Notes: generated by a model from the sequence alone, not told the origin. Counted from the stretch's first letter, positions 6,400-14,680 are shown. The stretch is 26,353 nt of DNA from an uncultured bacterium (GCA_905215105.1 CAJMOI010000010.1:1-26353), one strand, 5' to 3'. Numbers and translations are program-made.

Positions 6400-7866
6400 T
6401 CAGCTTTCGTACCGGGGTTCACAGGTGATATTCACACCCAGACGGCGGAACACCTTCTCGTCCACCTGAGACAAGATCACGGAAGAATGGACTTCACAGC
6501 CCCGCAGTGCGCTCAGCTGTTCCATGGCCAGCTCTGCCGTGGGGTTGGTAGCGGCACAGATGGAGAGAGCAATGAGGATTTCGTCGGTGTGCAGACGGGG
6601 ATTCCGGTTGCCCAGATGGTCTACCTTCAAATGCTGGATGGGTTCGATAATCACAGGGGAAATCAGGTGAATTTCGTCGCTGATGCCTGCCAGTGTTTTC
6701 AGGGCATTGAGCAGCAGTGCGGAGCAGGCGCCCAGCAAATCGGAAGTGCGGCCGGTCACAATCCGTCCGTCCGGCAGTTCCATGGCTGCGGCCGGGGCAC
6801 CGGTTTCTTCGGCTTTTTCCAGTGCAGGCTCCACAACCGACCGGTCGGAAGCGGTGACACCGGCTTTCTTCATCAGCAGTTCCAGCTTGTAGACTTCATC
6901 CTCCTGCACGGTTCCCTGACGCTGACCGCACAGAGCGGTGTAGTACCGGCGGACAATTTCCTGTCTGGAAGCTTCCCGACAGGCTTCGTCGTCCACGATG
7001 CAGTTGCCGGCCATATTCACGCCCATATCCGTGGGAGACTTATAGGGGCACTCATCCACAATCTTTTCAAACATAGCGGTGAGCACCGGGAAAATCTCCA
7101 CGTCCCGGTTATAGTTGACAGTGGTCTCCCCATAGGCTTCCAGATGGAAGGGGTCGATCATGTTCACGTCATTGAGATCTGCGGTAGCGGCTTCATAAGC
7201 CAGGTTTACCGGATGGTTCAGGGGCAGGTTCCAGATGGGGAAGGTCTCAAATTTGGCATAGCCAGCCTGAATGCCCCGCTTATGCTCGTGATAGAGCTGG
7301 GAAAGGCAGGTAGCCATTTTTCCGCTGCCCGGTCCCGGAGCCGTCACTACCACCAGCTCACGGCTGGTTTCAATATATTCATTGCGGCCATAGCCCTCGT
7401 CGCTGACGATTTTGGCAATATTGGAAGGATATCCTTCAATGGGATAATGGCGGTACACCCGGATTCCCAGCGCTTCCAAACGCTGCTGGAAGGCCTCAGC
7501 CACCGGCTGTCCCTGATAACAGGTCAGCACGACGCTGCCCACATACAGGCCAAAGTTGCGGAACACATCGATGAGCCGCAGCACATCTACATCATAGGTG
7601 ATGCCCAGATCGCCGCGGAGTTTATTCTTTTCGATGTCACCGGCATTGATGACGATTACCACTTCTACCTGTTCCTTCATCTGCAGCAGCATCCGCAGCT
7701 TGCTGTCCGGCTGAAAGCCCGGCAGTACCCGGGATGCATGATAATCATCGTACAGCTTTCCGCCGAATTCCAGATACAGTTTGCCTCCAAATTTGGAAAT
7801 GCGCTCCCGGATATGCTCCGACTGCATGCGAAGATATTTGTCATTGTCAAAACCGATCGTCTTCAT
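6400..7866 (-). CDS. DUF1846 (UPF0371) family protein
   Basis: A 488-residue protein matching the DUF1846 family over its full usual length of about 490-500 residues. It opens MKTIGFDNDKYLRMQSEHI, contains RISKFGGKLYLEFGGKLYDD, and around residue 175-185 has a P-loop-like turn TAPGPGSGKMATCLSQLYHE. It also has the conserved KFETFPIWNLPLNHPVN and PTDMGVNMAG stretches. The family is common in Firmicutes, and its biochemical function is not settled as far as I know. A purine-nucleotide-related role is only suggested by the P-loop-like motif. The start at 7866 follows GGAAGAGAG. A 13-residue in-frame extension to 7905 lacks a ribosome site. Confidence 0.9.
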   Translation of the reverse strand: MKTIGFDNDKYLRMQSEHIRERISKFGGKLYLEFGGKLYDDYHASRVLPGFQPDSKLRMLLQMKEQVEVVIVINAGDIEKNKLRGDLGITYDVDVLRLIDVFRNFGLYVGSVVLTCYQGQPVAEAFQQRLEALGIRVYRHYPIEGYPSNIAKIVSDEGYGRNEYIETSRELVVVTAPGPGSGKMATCLSQLYHEHKRGIQAGYAKFETFPIWNLPLNHPVNLAYEAATADLNDVNMIDPFHLEAYGETTVNYNRDVEIFPVLTAMFEKIVDECPYKSPTDMGVNMAGNCIVDDEACREASRQEIVRRYYTALCGQRQGTVQEDEVYKLELLMKKAGVTASDRSVVEPALEKAEETGAPAAAMELPDGRIVTGRTSDLLGACSALLLNALKTLAGISDEIHLISPVIIEPIQHLKVDHLGNRNPRLHTDEILIALSICAATNPTAELAMEQLSALRGCEVHSSVILSQVDEKVFRRLGVNITCEPRYES

Positions 7867-7938
7867 CCGCTCTCTTCCTTTCCAACCAATTACCGTGGCT
7901 TCCAATATTTTTGCCCGATCCGAAAATCATACTCATTT

Positions 7939-7967
7939 ATTATACAGGACGTCCCGTTTCTTTGCAA
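7939..7967 (-). promoter_or_regulatory. Promoter of the DUF1846 gene
   Basis: On the minus strand TTGCAA (7967-7962), a 17-base spacer and a perfect TATAAT (7944-7939) lie 72 bases upstream of the ATG. The 150 bases from here to the next promoter at 8117 are AT-rich, and I see no gene in them. Confidence 0.65.
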
Positions 7968-8116
7968 GAAACCCTCCGTACAAAAAACAGGGCAGAAATC
8001 TTCTCAAAAACTGTATGACTTGAAAAACCCCCGCCGTTTTCAATACAAATAGTATTATTCAAGCAAAATATATCAAATATTCTTTTTTAGTTTATCAGAT
8101 AAAATCGCAAAAGTGC

Positions 8117-8145
8117 TTGACAATCCATTCAAAACTGGGTATCAT
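8117..8145 (+). promoter_or_regulatory. Promoter of the aromatic amino acid operon
   Basis: A consensus TTGACA (8117-8122), a 17-base spacer and TATCAT (8140-8145) predict transcription starting near 8152. That is about 42 bases before the leader ORF and 305 bases before aroF. Confidence 0.75.
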
Positions 8146-8193
8146 AGAGTACAAATCACAGACGGATTGTCTGTTTCCACAGGAGACGAAAGC

Positions 8194-8352
8194 ATGAACG
8201 CTGCTATCTGCACCACACGATTTACCAGCTTTGGTTACCCCCGCTATTTTATGGCGTGGGCTTTTTCCGCGTGCAGATCTTTACACTGTGATGCTTCCGA
8301 TACTGTGACGCCGGTTTCCATCATGCAGCCGGTTTTTCATATCCACCATTAA
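8194..8352 (+). CDS. Aromatic-rich leader peptide of the shikimate operon
   Basis: A 52-codon ORF between the operon promoter and a strong terminator, with AGGAG at 8181-8185 and an 8-base spacing to ATG. Residues 10-24 read FTSFGYPRYFMAWAF: seven of fifteen are aromatic (Phe 10, 13, 19, 24; Tyr 15, 18; Trp 22), covering all three end products of the downstream pathway. The rest has no recognisable domain. The stop (8350-8352) lies 17 bases before the terminator stem. By analogy with classical trp/phe leaders, ribosome stalling at these codons when charged aromatic tRNAs are scarce would alter RNA folding and allow read-through. The ORF could in principle also be a small functional protein. 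Confidence 0.7.
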   Translation: MNAAICTTRFTSFGYPRYFMAWAFSACRSLHCDASDTVTPVSIMQPVFHIHH

Positions 8353-8369
8353 TTTTTTGGGTATTGACA

Positions 8370-8397
8370 GCGGAGCCAGCAGTGGCTCCGCTTTTTT
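8370..8397 (+). terminator. Attenuator terminator before aroF
   Basis: GCGGAGCCA (8370-8378), the loop GCAG and TGGCTCCGC (8383-8391) form a perfect 9-bp stem followed by TTTTTT. It lies between the leader ORF and aroF on the same strand, so it must be bypassed for operon expression. A candidate antiterminator is GGCT-TTTT-CCGC at 8259-8270, inside the Trp/Phe codon cluster. It can pair with GCGGAGCC of the terminator's 5' arm with a 4-base bulge. Confidence 0.85.
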
Positions 8398-8456
8398 ATT
8401 TGCAAAGCAGCCGCCGCTTCTCTGCATACCCCGACAGAAACAGGAGGAACTCTATT

Positions 8457-9464
8457 ATGATTATCGTACTCAAACCCGAATGCAGCAAAGAACAGCTGGA
8501 ACACTTCACCCAATCCATCACCCGCAATCATAACGTCAAGGTCAACACCTGGGTCGGTACGCAGAGCACCGTATTGGGTCTGATCGGCGATACCTCTACC
8601 ATTGACATCGATTATGTAGCGGCTCAGAGCTTTGTGGAGAGTGTAAAACGGGTACAGGAGCCCTACAAAAAGGCCAACCGCAAGTTCCACCCCGATGATA
8701 CGGTCATCACCCTCCCCGGCGGACAGCAGATCGGCGGCGGTTCCCTTGCCCTGATTGCTGGTCCCTGTTCCGTGGAGAGCGAAGAGCAGATTTGCGAAGT
8801 GGCCGCACGGGTCAAAAATGCCGGAGCACAGTTCCTCCGCGGCGGTGCTTTCAAACCCAGAACCAGCCCTTACGCTTTCCAGGGCATGAAGGCCCAGGGT
8901 CTGGAGCTTCTGCGGGAAGCCCGGGCAAAAACCGGCCTGCCCATTGTCACCGAAATTATGAGCGCCGAGCACATTCCGCTGTTTGAGGATGTAGACATTA
9001 TTCAGGTCGGTGCACGAAACATGCAGAACTTCGAGCTTTTGAAAGAGCTGGGCAAGCTGAAAAAGCCCATCCTGCTCAAACGCGGCCTTTCCAGCACCAT
9101 TGAAGAGCTGCTCATGAGCGCCGAATACATCATGGCCGGCGGCAACGAACAGGTCATCCTCTGTGAACGGGGCATCCGCACCTATGAGACCTTCACCCGG
9201 AATACGCTGGACATCTCCGCCGTGCCGATTCTGAAAAAGCTGTCCCATCTGCCGGTGGTAGTAGACCCCAGTCACGCTTCCGGTATTGCCTGGCTGGTAG
9301 AGCCTCTGGCCATGGCCGCAGTGGCAGCAGGCGCCGACGGCCTGATTATTGAAGTCCACAATGATCCCAGCCATGCTCTTTCCGACGGTGCTCAATCCCT
9401 CACCCCGGACCAGTTTGACAAGGTGGCCGCCCATGTGAGAAAAGCAGCCGAACTGCTGCGATAA
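8457..9464 (+). CDS. aroF: 3-deoxy-7-phosphoheptulonate (DAHP) synthase, type I-beta
   Basis: A 335-residue enzyme that condenses phosphoenolpyruvate with erythrose-4-phosphate, the first step of the shikimate pathway. Residues 1-70 form the ferredoxin-like regulatory domain (MIIVLKPECSKEQLEHFTQS, then STVLGLIGDT), known from Thermotoga-type enzymes to bind Tyr or Phe. The TIM barrel follows. Its metal and substrate residues are visible: LIAGPCSVES (Cys ligand), GGAFKPRTSPYAFQG, VDPSHASG (His), IIEVHNDPSHALSDGAQS (Glu and Asp). AGGAGG at 8442-8447 fixes the ATG at 8457. An upstream reading to 8364 would run through the terminator hairpin. It is the first enzyme of the operon, with tyrA 15 bases downstream. 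Confidence 0.97.
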   Translation: MIIVLKPECSKEQLEHFTQSITRNHNVKVNTWVGTQSTVLGLIGDTSTIDIDYVAAQSFVESVKRVQEPYKKANRKFHPDDTVITLPGGQQIGGGSLALIAGPCSVESEEQICEVAARVKNAGAQFLRGGAFKPRTSPYAFQGMKAQGLELLREARAKTGLPIVTEIMSAEHIPLFEDVDIIQVGARNMQNFELLKELGKLKKPILLKRGLSSTIEELLMSAEYIMAGGNEQVILCERGIRTYETFTRNTLDISAVPILKKLSHLPVVVDPSHASGIAWLVEPLAMAAVAAGADGLIIEVHNDPSHALSDGAQSLTPDQFDKVAAHVRKAAELLR

Positions 9465-9479
9465 GGGGAAAAAGAAAAA

Positions 9480-10319
9480 ATGGAACGGAAAACTATTATG
9501 ATCGTGGGCCTTGGGCTCATTGGCGGCTCCATCGCCAAAGCCCTTTCCGCTTTTACCCCCCACCGGGTGCTGGGAATGGATGTCGATCCGGAGGTACTGG
9601 ATGAAGCCGTAGCCTGCGGGGCTATTGAACGCCGGGGCTATGAGGAAGATTTGCCGGAAACCGATATTCTCTGGCTGTGCCTGTACCCACAGGCGGCGGT
9701 GGAATTCGCGCGGAAACACGGGGCTATGTTAAAGCCAGAATGCATCGTGACGGATGCCTGCGGCATTAAAAACGCAGTGTGCCCACAGTTACAAGAGCTT
9801 TCCCACGAACTGGGGTTTGTGTTTGTGGGCGGGCACCCCATGGCTGGCAAAGAGCGAAACGGTTTTGCGGTGAGTGAGGCCACACTGTTTCGGGGAGCCA
9901 GTTATCTGCTGGTGCCCTGCGGCGCTCCCCAGTGGGCAGAATCCACCATGGAAGAACTGGCGCTGCAAATGGGCTTCGGCCGGGTGGTGAAGACGACCCC
10001 GGAGCACCATGATGAGATGATCGCTTACACCTCCCAGCTGCCCCACGCCCTGGCCTGTGCCTATGTACTCAGCCCCCGGTGTCCAGGGCACAAGGGGTAT
10101 TCGGCAGGCAGTTACCGGGACGTTTCCCGTGTGGCGCGAATCAACGAAACATTGTGGACGGAACTGTTTTTAGAAAACCGCGAAGCATTGTCGAGAGAGC
10201 TTTCCACGTTGATTGAAAATCTGAATGCGATTCAGACAGCCATTGATGCAGAAGACGCTGAAACGCTGAAAGGCCTGCTCCGGCAGGGAAGAGAAGTGAA
10301 AGAAGCGCTGGGGGAATAA
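9480..10319 (+). CDS. tyrA: Prephenate dehydrogenase
   Basis: A 279-residue monofunctional enzyme that oxidatively decarboxylates prephenate to 4-hydroxyphenylpyruvate on the way to tyrosine. The N-terminal NAD(P) Rossmann motif is MIVGLGLIGGSIAKAL (residues 7-22). Conserved active-site stretches are FVGGHPMAGKERNGF and AYTSQLPHALA (substrate-binding His). The length matches short TyrA proteins that lack an ACT domain, so tyrosine feedback may rest on DAHP synthase or on attenuation. It could prefer arogenate, which the sequence does not settle. The ribosome site (AAGGGG) is weaker and more distant than those of its neighbours, and the gap from aroF is 15 bases. Confidence 0.94.
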   Translation: MERKTIMIVGLGLIGGSIAKALSAFTPHRVLGMDVDPEVLDEAVACGAIERRGYEEDLPETDILWLCLYPQAAVEFARKHGAMLKPECIVTDACGIKNAVCPQLQELSHELGFVFVGGHPMAGKERNGFAVSEATLFRGASYLLVPCGAPQWAESTMEELALQMGFGRVVKTTPEHHDEMIAYTSQLPHALACAYVLSPRCPGHKGYSAGSYRDVSRVARINETLWTELFLENREALSRELSTLIENLNAIQTAIDAEDAETLKGLLRQGREVKEALGE

Positions 10320-10352
10320 AAACTTTTTGCAGCATACGAAAGGAGCCTTTTT

Positions 10353-11399
10353 ATGGAACTGACCGTACAAACCGCCAAACCCTATTCCATCTTATTGGAA
10401 AGGGGACTGCTGGCGCAAACCGGCAAACACTGCCTGCCGTTATTCCCTGCCGGAACCCGGGCGATGGTTATCAGCGACAGCAACGTGTTTCCCCTTTATG
10501 GCGAAACCGTGATGGATTCCCTCCGGCAGGCGGGATATGAAGCCTGTTCCTGCGTGTTCCCTGCCGGGGAGCAGAGCAAGCTCCTGTCTACGGTGGAGAC
10601 TTTTTTCCGGGCGCTTGGGGAAAACGGCTTTACCCGCAGCGATTTTATCGTAGCATTGGGCGGCGGCGTCACCGGCGATATGGCGGGCTTTGCAGCGGCC
10701 ACCTTTCTGCGGGGAATTGATTTCGTACAGGTTCCCACCACGCTGCTGGCACAAGTGGATTCCAGCGTAGGCGGCAAAACCGGGGTAGATTTGCCTTTTG
10801 GCAAAAATCTGGTGGGCGCTTTCCATCAGCCCCGGCTGGTGCTCATCGACCCGGACACCCTTTCCACCCTGCCGTCTCATTTCTTCGCCGACGGCATGGG
10901 AGAGGTCATCAAATACGGCTGCATCCGCCGCCCGGCTCTTTTTGACCGGCTGCTCCATGAGGACGTACAGGAACATCTGGAAGAGGTCATCTATGAGTGC
11001 GTAGACTGCAAGCGGCAGGTGGTGGAGGCCGACGCGCTGGATAAAGGCGAGCGGATGATTCTGAATTTTGGCCACACCTTAGGCCATGCACTGGAAAAGC
11101 TCCACGGTTTTTCCGGCTTGAGCCACGGCGAAGCGGTGGGCATTGGGATGGTGCTGATTGCCAAAGCCGGGGAACGGGCTGGACTGACTGCACCGGGAAC
11201 CAGTGAGAAAATCGCCGCCCTGCTGGAAAGGTATCATCTGCCTACGGAAACTGACCGGAATATGGACGAGCTGGCAAAAGCAACCGCGCTGGATAAAAAG
11301 AGCGCGGGAAAGAACTTGCGGCTGATTTTGCTTCATGACATTGGGGACGCGTATATTTATACCATCCCCGCTGCAGATTTGCAGATGTTTTTATCATAA
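10353..11399 (+). CDS. aroB: 3-dehydroquinate synthase
   Basis: A 348-residue enzyme cyclising DAHP to 3-dehydroquinate with NAD+ and a divalent metal. The NAD-binding region has ALGGGVTGDMAGFAAATFLR and VPTTLLAQVDSSVGGKTGVD. The metal ligands are the Glu in GMGEVIKYG, the first His in NFGHTLGHALE and the His in LSHGEAVGIGM. Its length is normal for the family. AAAGGAG precedes the ATG at 10353, 33 bases after tyrA. The next two pathway steps (dehydroquinase and shikimate dehydrogenase) are not encoded in this operon. Confidence 0.97.
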   Translation: MELTVQTAKPYSILLERGLLAQTGKHCLPLFPAGTRAMVISDSNVFPLYGETVMDSLRQAGYEACSCVFPAGEQSKLLSTVETFFRALGENGFTRSDFIVALGGGVTGDMAGFAAATFLRGIDFVQVPTTLLAQVDSSVGGKTGVDLPFGKNLVGAFHQPRLVLIDPDTLSTLPSHFFADGMGEVIKYGCIRRPALFDRLLHEDVQEHLEEVIYECVDCKRQVVEADALDKGERMILNFGHTLGHALEKLHGFSGLSHGEAVGIGMVLIAKAGERAGLTAPGTSEKIAALLERYHLPTETDRNMDELAKATALDKKSAGKNLRLILLHDIGDAYIYTIPAADLQMFLS

Positions 11400-11440
11400 G
11401 AAGATCGCCCTGAATTTTTTTGATTTTAGGAGGAAGAACC

Positions 11441-12199
11441 ATGTGGAAATACCCGGAAGACATCACTGCCCCTGTCTTTACTCCCAAAGAGCATATCACC
11501 AGCAGCCACGCCAGCCGGGAACTCCAGTTGCCGGAAACAGCAGTGCTGTTCTATATGCACAGCGGTGAAGAATTCGCGCGCCGCGAATACCCTTCCCATC
11601 TGCTGACGGAAAAATTCCCCCGATTTCTGCGGGGATGCCCGGTTTACCAGATGGATGATTATAATGAGCTGTGTTTTCTGGACGGCGGCCGCGGTGCGCC
11701 CCAGGCAGTGGATACCTTGGAGACTCTGTCCGCTTTGGGCGTACAAAATGTCGTAACGGTGGGAATGTTTGGTGCTTTTGGGGAAGGGGTGAAGAGTGGT
11801 GATATTCTCATTCCTTCCAAAGCCTTCGTGGAGGAAGGGACATCCTTACACTATTATGAATCCATCGACGATGCAGAGCCGGATTTCTCTCTGCATCAAA
11901 GAGCGATGCAGGCCATTCCCGAGGCCCGCTCCTTGCCCATTGTTTCCACAGACGCGGTATATCGGCAGACCTTTTTCAAGGAAAGGCGTTGGCGAGAAAA
12001 GGGAGCCGTAGGCGTGGATATGGAGACCTCCGCCCTGTTCAGTGTGGGCGCGTATTTGGGGGTGCGGGTGGTGTCCATCCTCATCGCTTCAGACCAGCAC
12101 CCCCTGCAGGAAAGAAAATCCCCCTGGAAATGGACTATGACCTCTGAAACCCGCAGTTCCTTCTTTGCAGCCTGTTTGGAATTTGCCCGGCAGCTGTAA
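11441..12199 (+). CDS. Nucleoside phosphorylase family protein (PNP/UDP type)
   Basis: A 252-residue protein of the purine/uridine phosphorylase superfamily, which normally swaps the base of a nucleoside for phosphate. The phosphate-binding and core segments are visible as LGVQNVVTVGMFGAFGEGVK and SGDILIPSKAFVEEGTSLHY. The nucleoside-binding motif is GAVGVDMETSALFSVGAYLG, with the ribose-contacting Met-Glu pair. IASD near the end sits where the catalytic Asp of these enzymes lies. AGGAGG at 11428-11433 fixes ATG 11441, and the frame is open 7 codons further up. It lies inside the shikimate operon (41 bases after aroB, 45 before aroA), an unusual place for a salvage enzyme. Related folds include futalosine hydrolase and adenosylhomocysteine nucleosidase, so the substrate is open. 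Confidence 0.85.
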   Translation: MWKYPEDITAPVFTPKEHITSSHASRELQLPETAVLFYMHSGEEFARREYPSHLLTEKFPRFLRGCPVYQMDDYNELCFLDGGRGAPQAVDTLETLSALGVQNVVTVGMFGAFGEGVKSGDILIPSKAFVEEGTSLHYYESIDDAEPDFSLHQRAMQAIPEARSLPIVSTDAVYRQTFFKERRWREKGAVGVDMETSALFSVGAYLGVRVVSILIASDQHPLQERKSPWKWTMTSETRSSFFAACLEFARQL

Positions 12200-12244
12200 T
12201 CCTTCCCGCTTTTTCTTCCCATTTCCGCGAAAGGAGTTTTTCCA

Positions 12245-13555
12245 ATGAATACCGTCACCTATACTCCCGCCGAAATTTCCGGCACGCTGGCCATGCCGCC
12301 CTCCAAAAGCGCCGCCCACCGTGCTATCCTCTGCGCGGCGCTGGCAAAGGGCGTGAGCACCCTTTGCCCCATTGACCCCAGCCAGGATATGTTCGCCACC
12401 ATGGAAGCAGTGCAGGCTATGGGCGCGGTGGTTTCCTATGAAAAAGAAACCCGCACCCTCACCGTGGACGGCTCCCGTACCGGCACGGTTCCCGCTGGGG
12501 AAATCCATTGCCGGGAATCCGGCTCCACGCTGCGGTTTTGTATCCCCATCGCCGCCGCTTTGGGGATGGAGGCTACCTTTACCGGCAGCGGGCGGCTTCC
12601 TGAACGCCCCATCGGCTGCTATCTGGATTGCCTGCCCGGCCACGGCGTTTCCTGCCGCACAGAAGGAGGCCTTCCTTTCTCCATTTCCGGCAAGCTTACC
12701 CCCGGGGAATTCACCTTGCCGGGAAACATCAGCTCCCAGTTTATCACCGGCCTGCTGTACGCTCTGCCTCTGCTGGACGGAGACAGCCGATTGACACTTT
12801 CCACTTCGTTGGAATCCGCCGGATATGTGGACATGACCCTTTCTACCCTGCATGATTTTGGCGTGGAGGTGCAGACCATTGAAAACGGCTGGTTCATTCC
12901 CGGCGGGCAGCAGTACCGCCCCGGACAAGTACAGGTGGAGGGGGACTGGTCACAGGCCGCATTTTATCTGGCCATGGGCGCTCTTTCCGGTGGCCCCCTG
13001 ACCCTCACCGGCCTGCGGAAAGATTCTGTACAGGGCGACCGGGTGTGTGCGGAGCTGTTCCGAGATTTCGGCGCGGAAATTACGTGGCACGGAGAATCCC
13101 TCACGATTTCCAACCCAAAGGCAAAACAGCCTTTCGCCGGGCTTTCCGGGCAAAAAATTGACGCTTCGCAGGCGCCTGACCTGGTGCCGGTTTTGGCCGC
13201 AGCGGCAGTCTGTGTGCAGGGCGAAACCCGCATTTACAACGCCCAGCGGCTCAAATTAAAGGAGAGCGACCGCCTTGCCGCCATGACCCAGTGCCTTTCC
13301 GCTTTGGGCGCGGACATTCACGAAACCGAAGACGGTCTGCTGATTCACGGAAAACCCATTCTTGCCGGCGGGCATGCTCCGGGCTTTAACGACCACCGGG
13401 TGCTCATGGCACTTTCGGCGGCGGCGCTCCGCTGCGAAGGCCCTGTCACCGTCACCGACGCGGAAAGCGTCAACAAATCCTATCCGGCTTTTTACCGGGA
13501 TTACCAGTCCATAGGAGGGAACTGTCAATGTCATCCACTTGGGGAAATCATATAA
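12245..13555 (+). CDS. aroA: 3-phosphoshikimate 1-carboxyvinyltransferase (EPSP synthase)
   Basis: A 436-residue enzyme joining shikimate-3-phosphate and PEP. Expected active-site residues are present: the Lys in PPSKSAAHRAIL with its Arg, SSQFITGLLYALPL for shikimate-3-phosphate, the catalytic Asp in APDLVPVLAA, Glu in KLKESDRLAAM, Arg in NDHRVLMALSAAAL and Lys in VNKSYPAFY. The loop equivalent to E. coli NAGTAMRPL reads ESGSTLRFC here. The key Gly is kept, but Thr97 becomes Ser and Pro101 becomes Phe by my by-eye alignment, positions linked to glyphosate response. The start has an AAAGGAG site. The 3' end overlaps aroC by 28 bases in another frame, implying coupled translation. Confidence 0.96.
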   Translation: MNTVTYTPAEISGTLAMPPSKSAAHRAILCAALAKGVSTLCPIDPSQDMFATMEAVQAMGAVVSYEKETRTLTVDGSRTGTVPAGEIHCRESGSTLRFCIPIAAALGMEATFTGSGRLPERPIGCYLDCLPGHGVSCRTEGGLPFSISGKLTPGEFTLPGNISSQFITGLLYALPLLDGDSRLTLSTSLESAGYVDMTLSTLHDFGVEVQTIENGWFIPGGQQYRPGQVQVEGDWSQAAFYLAMGALSGGPLTLTGLRKDSVQGDRVCAELFRDFGAEITWHGESLTISNPKAKQPFAGLSGQKIDASQAPDLVPVLAAAAVCVQGETRIYNAQRLKLKESDRLAAMTQCLSALGADIHETEDGLLIHGKPILAGGHAPGFNDHRVLMALSAAALRCEGPVTVTDAESVNKSYPAFYRDYQSIGGNCQCHPLGEII

Positions 13556-14607
13556 AGCTGTCCATTTTTGGCGGGAGCCATACCGAAGCAATCGGCGTGG
13601 TGATTGACGGGCTTCCCGCCGGGGAAACCCTTGATTTTGATGCGATATTGAATCAGATGGCCCGTCGTGCGCCGGGGCGCGACAAAAGCTCCACGCCCCG
13701 CAAAGAAAGTGACATCCCGCACATTCTTTCCGGCCTGCTGGATGGGGTACTTACCGGCGCGCCGCTGGCGGCAGTGATTGAAAACACCAACACGCGCTCC
13801 AAGGATTACAGCGAGCTGAAAGTGCACCCCCGGCCGGGTCACGCCGACTATACGGCTTCGGTGCGGTACAAAAATGCCAACGATATTCGGGGCGGCGGTC
13901 ATTTTTCCGGACGGCTTACCGCCTGTATGGTGTTTGCTGGGGCGATGTGCCGCCAACTTCTGGAAAAGCGCGGTGTGGTCATCGGCGGTCATGTACTGTC
14001 CGTGGGCAGTGTACAAGATGAGCGATTTGACCCGGTGAATGTCTCGAAAGAAGAACTTTCTGACCTTTCCCAGCGGTATTTTCCGGTACGGGGAGAAGGC
14101 GTGGAGGAGGCCATGCGGGAAGAGATTGAAAGCGCCCGTATGGCACAGGACAGCATCGGCGGCGTGGTGGAGTGCGCTGTGGTGGGAATGCCTGCCGGTA
14201 TCGGTTCGCCCATGTTCGGCGGGGTGGAGAACGTGCTGGCCTCCATCATTTATGGCGTTCCTGCGGTAAAAGGCGTAGAATTTGGCGACGGATTCGGCGT
14301 TGCCACTCTGCACGGCAGTGAGAATAATGACCCTTATTATTACGATGAAGCGGGGAAGGTGAAAACCCGCAGCAACCATGCCGGAGGAATTTTGGGCGGC
14401 ATTACCACCGGGATGCCCATTGTGTTCCGGGCAGCGGTGAAGCCCACGCCCTCCATTTCCCGGGAACAGGATACGGTAGATCTGGTGACAGGGGAGAATG
14501 CCAAACTGTCCGTACACGGAAGACATGACCCGTGTATCGTCCCTAGAGCGGTGCCGGTGATTGAGAGTGCAGCAGCGATTGCGCTGTTGGATATGATGAT
14601 GGACTAA
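13528..14607 (+). CDS. aroC: Chorismate synthase
   Basis: A 359-residue FMN-dependent lyase turning EPSP into chorismate. Visible family signatures are FGGSHTEAIGVVIDGLPAG near the N-terminus (the usual GESHG appears as GGSHT, keeping the His), HPRPGHADYT with the second catalytic His, RGGGHFSGRLTA, SNHAGGILGGITTGMPI and GRHDPCIVPRAVPV near the end. Length is normal. AGGAGG at 13514-13519 drives the ATG, which lies inside the last 28 bases of aroA. It is the last core shikimate gene here, and 73 bases separate it from the first GNAT gene. Confidence 0.97.
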   Translation: MSSTWGNHIKLSIFGGSHTEAIGVVIDGLPAGETLDFDAILNQMARRAPGRDKSSTPRKESDIPHILSGLLDGVLTGAPLAAVIENTNTRSKDYSELKVHPRPGHADYTASVRYKNANDIRGGGHFSGRLTACMVFAGAMCRQLLEKRGVVIGGHVLSVGSVQDERFDPVNVSKEELSDLSQRYFPVRGEGVEEAMREEIESARMAQDSIGGVVECAVVGMPAGIGSPMFGGVENVLASIIYGVPAVKGVEFGDGFGVATLHGSENNDPYYYDEAGKVKTRSNHAGGILGGITTGMPIVFRAAVKPTPSISREQDTVDLVTGENAKLSVHGRHDPCIVPRAVPVIESAAAIALLDMMMD

Positions 14608-14680
14608 AAAATAGAGGGACCCCTGTAAAATCAATTATGACATGCATTGATTTGGAATTAATAAGGAGAGTATAGAAACT

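Noticed and set aside
6487..8052. A 521-codon open frame on the plus strand
   Set aside because: It lies antisense to the well-recognised DUF1846 gene, has no ribosome site, and its translation is His/Gln-rich without any family likeness.
8152..8456. T-box riboswitch as control of the aromatic operon
   Set aside because: I looked for the conserved T-box motif (TGG-N-ACCGCG type) before the terminator and did not find it. The leader ORF explains the region better.
8349..9719. A 456-codon open frame on the minus strand
   Set aside because: It is antisense to aroF and the start of tyrA, both of which have intact active-site motifs and ribosome sites.
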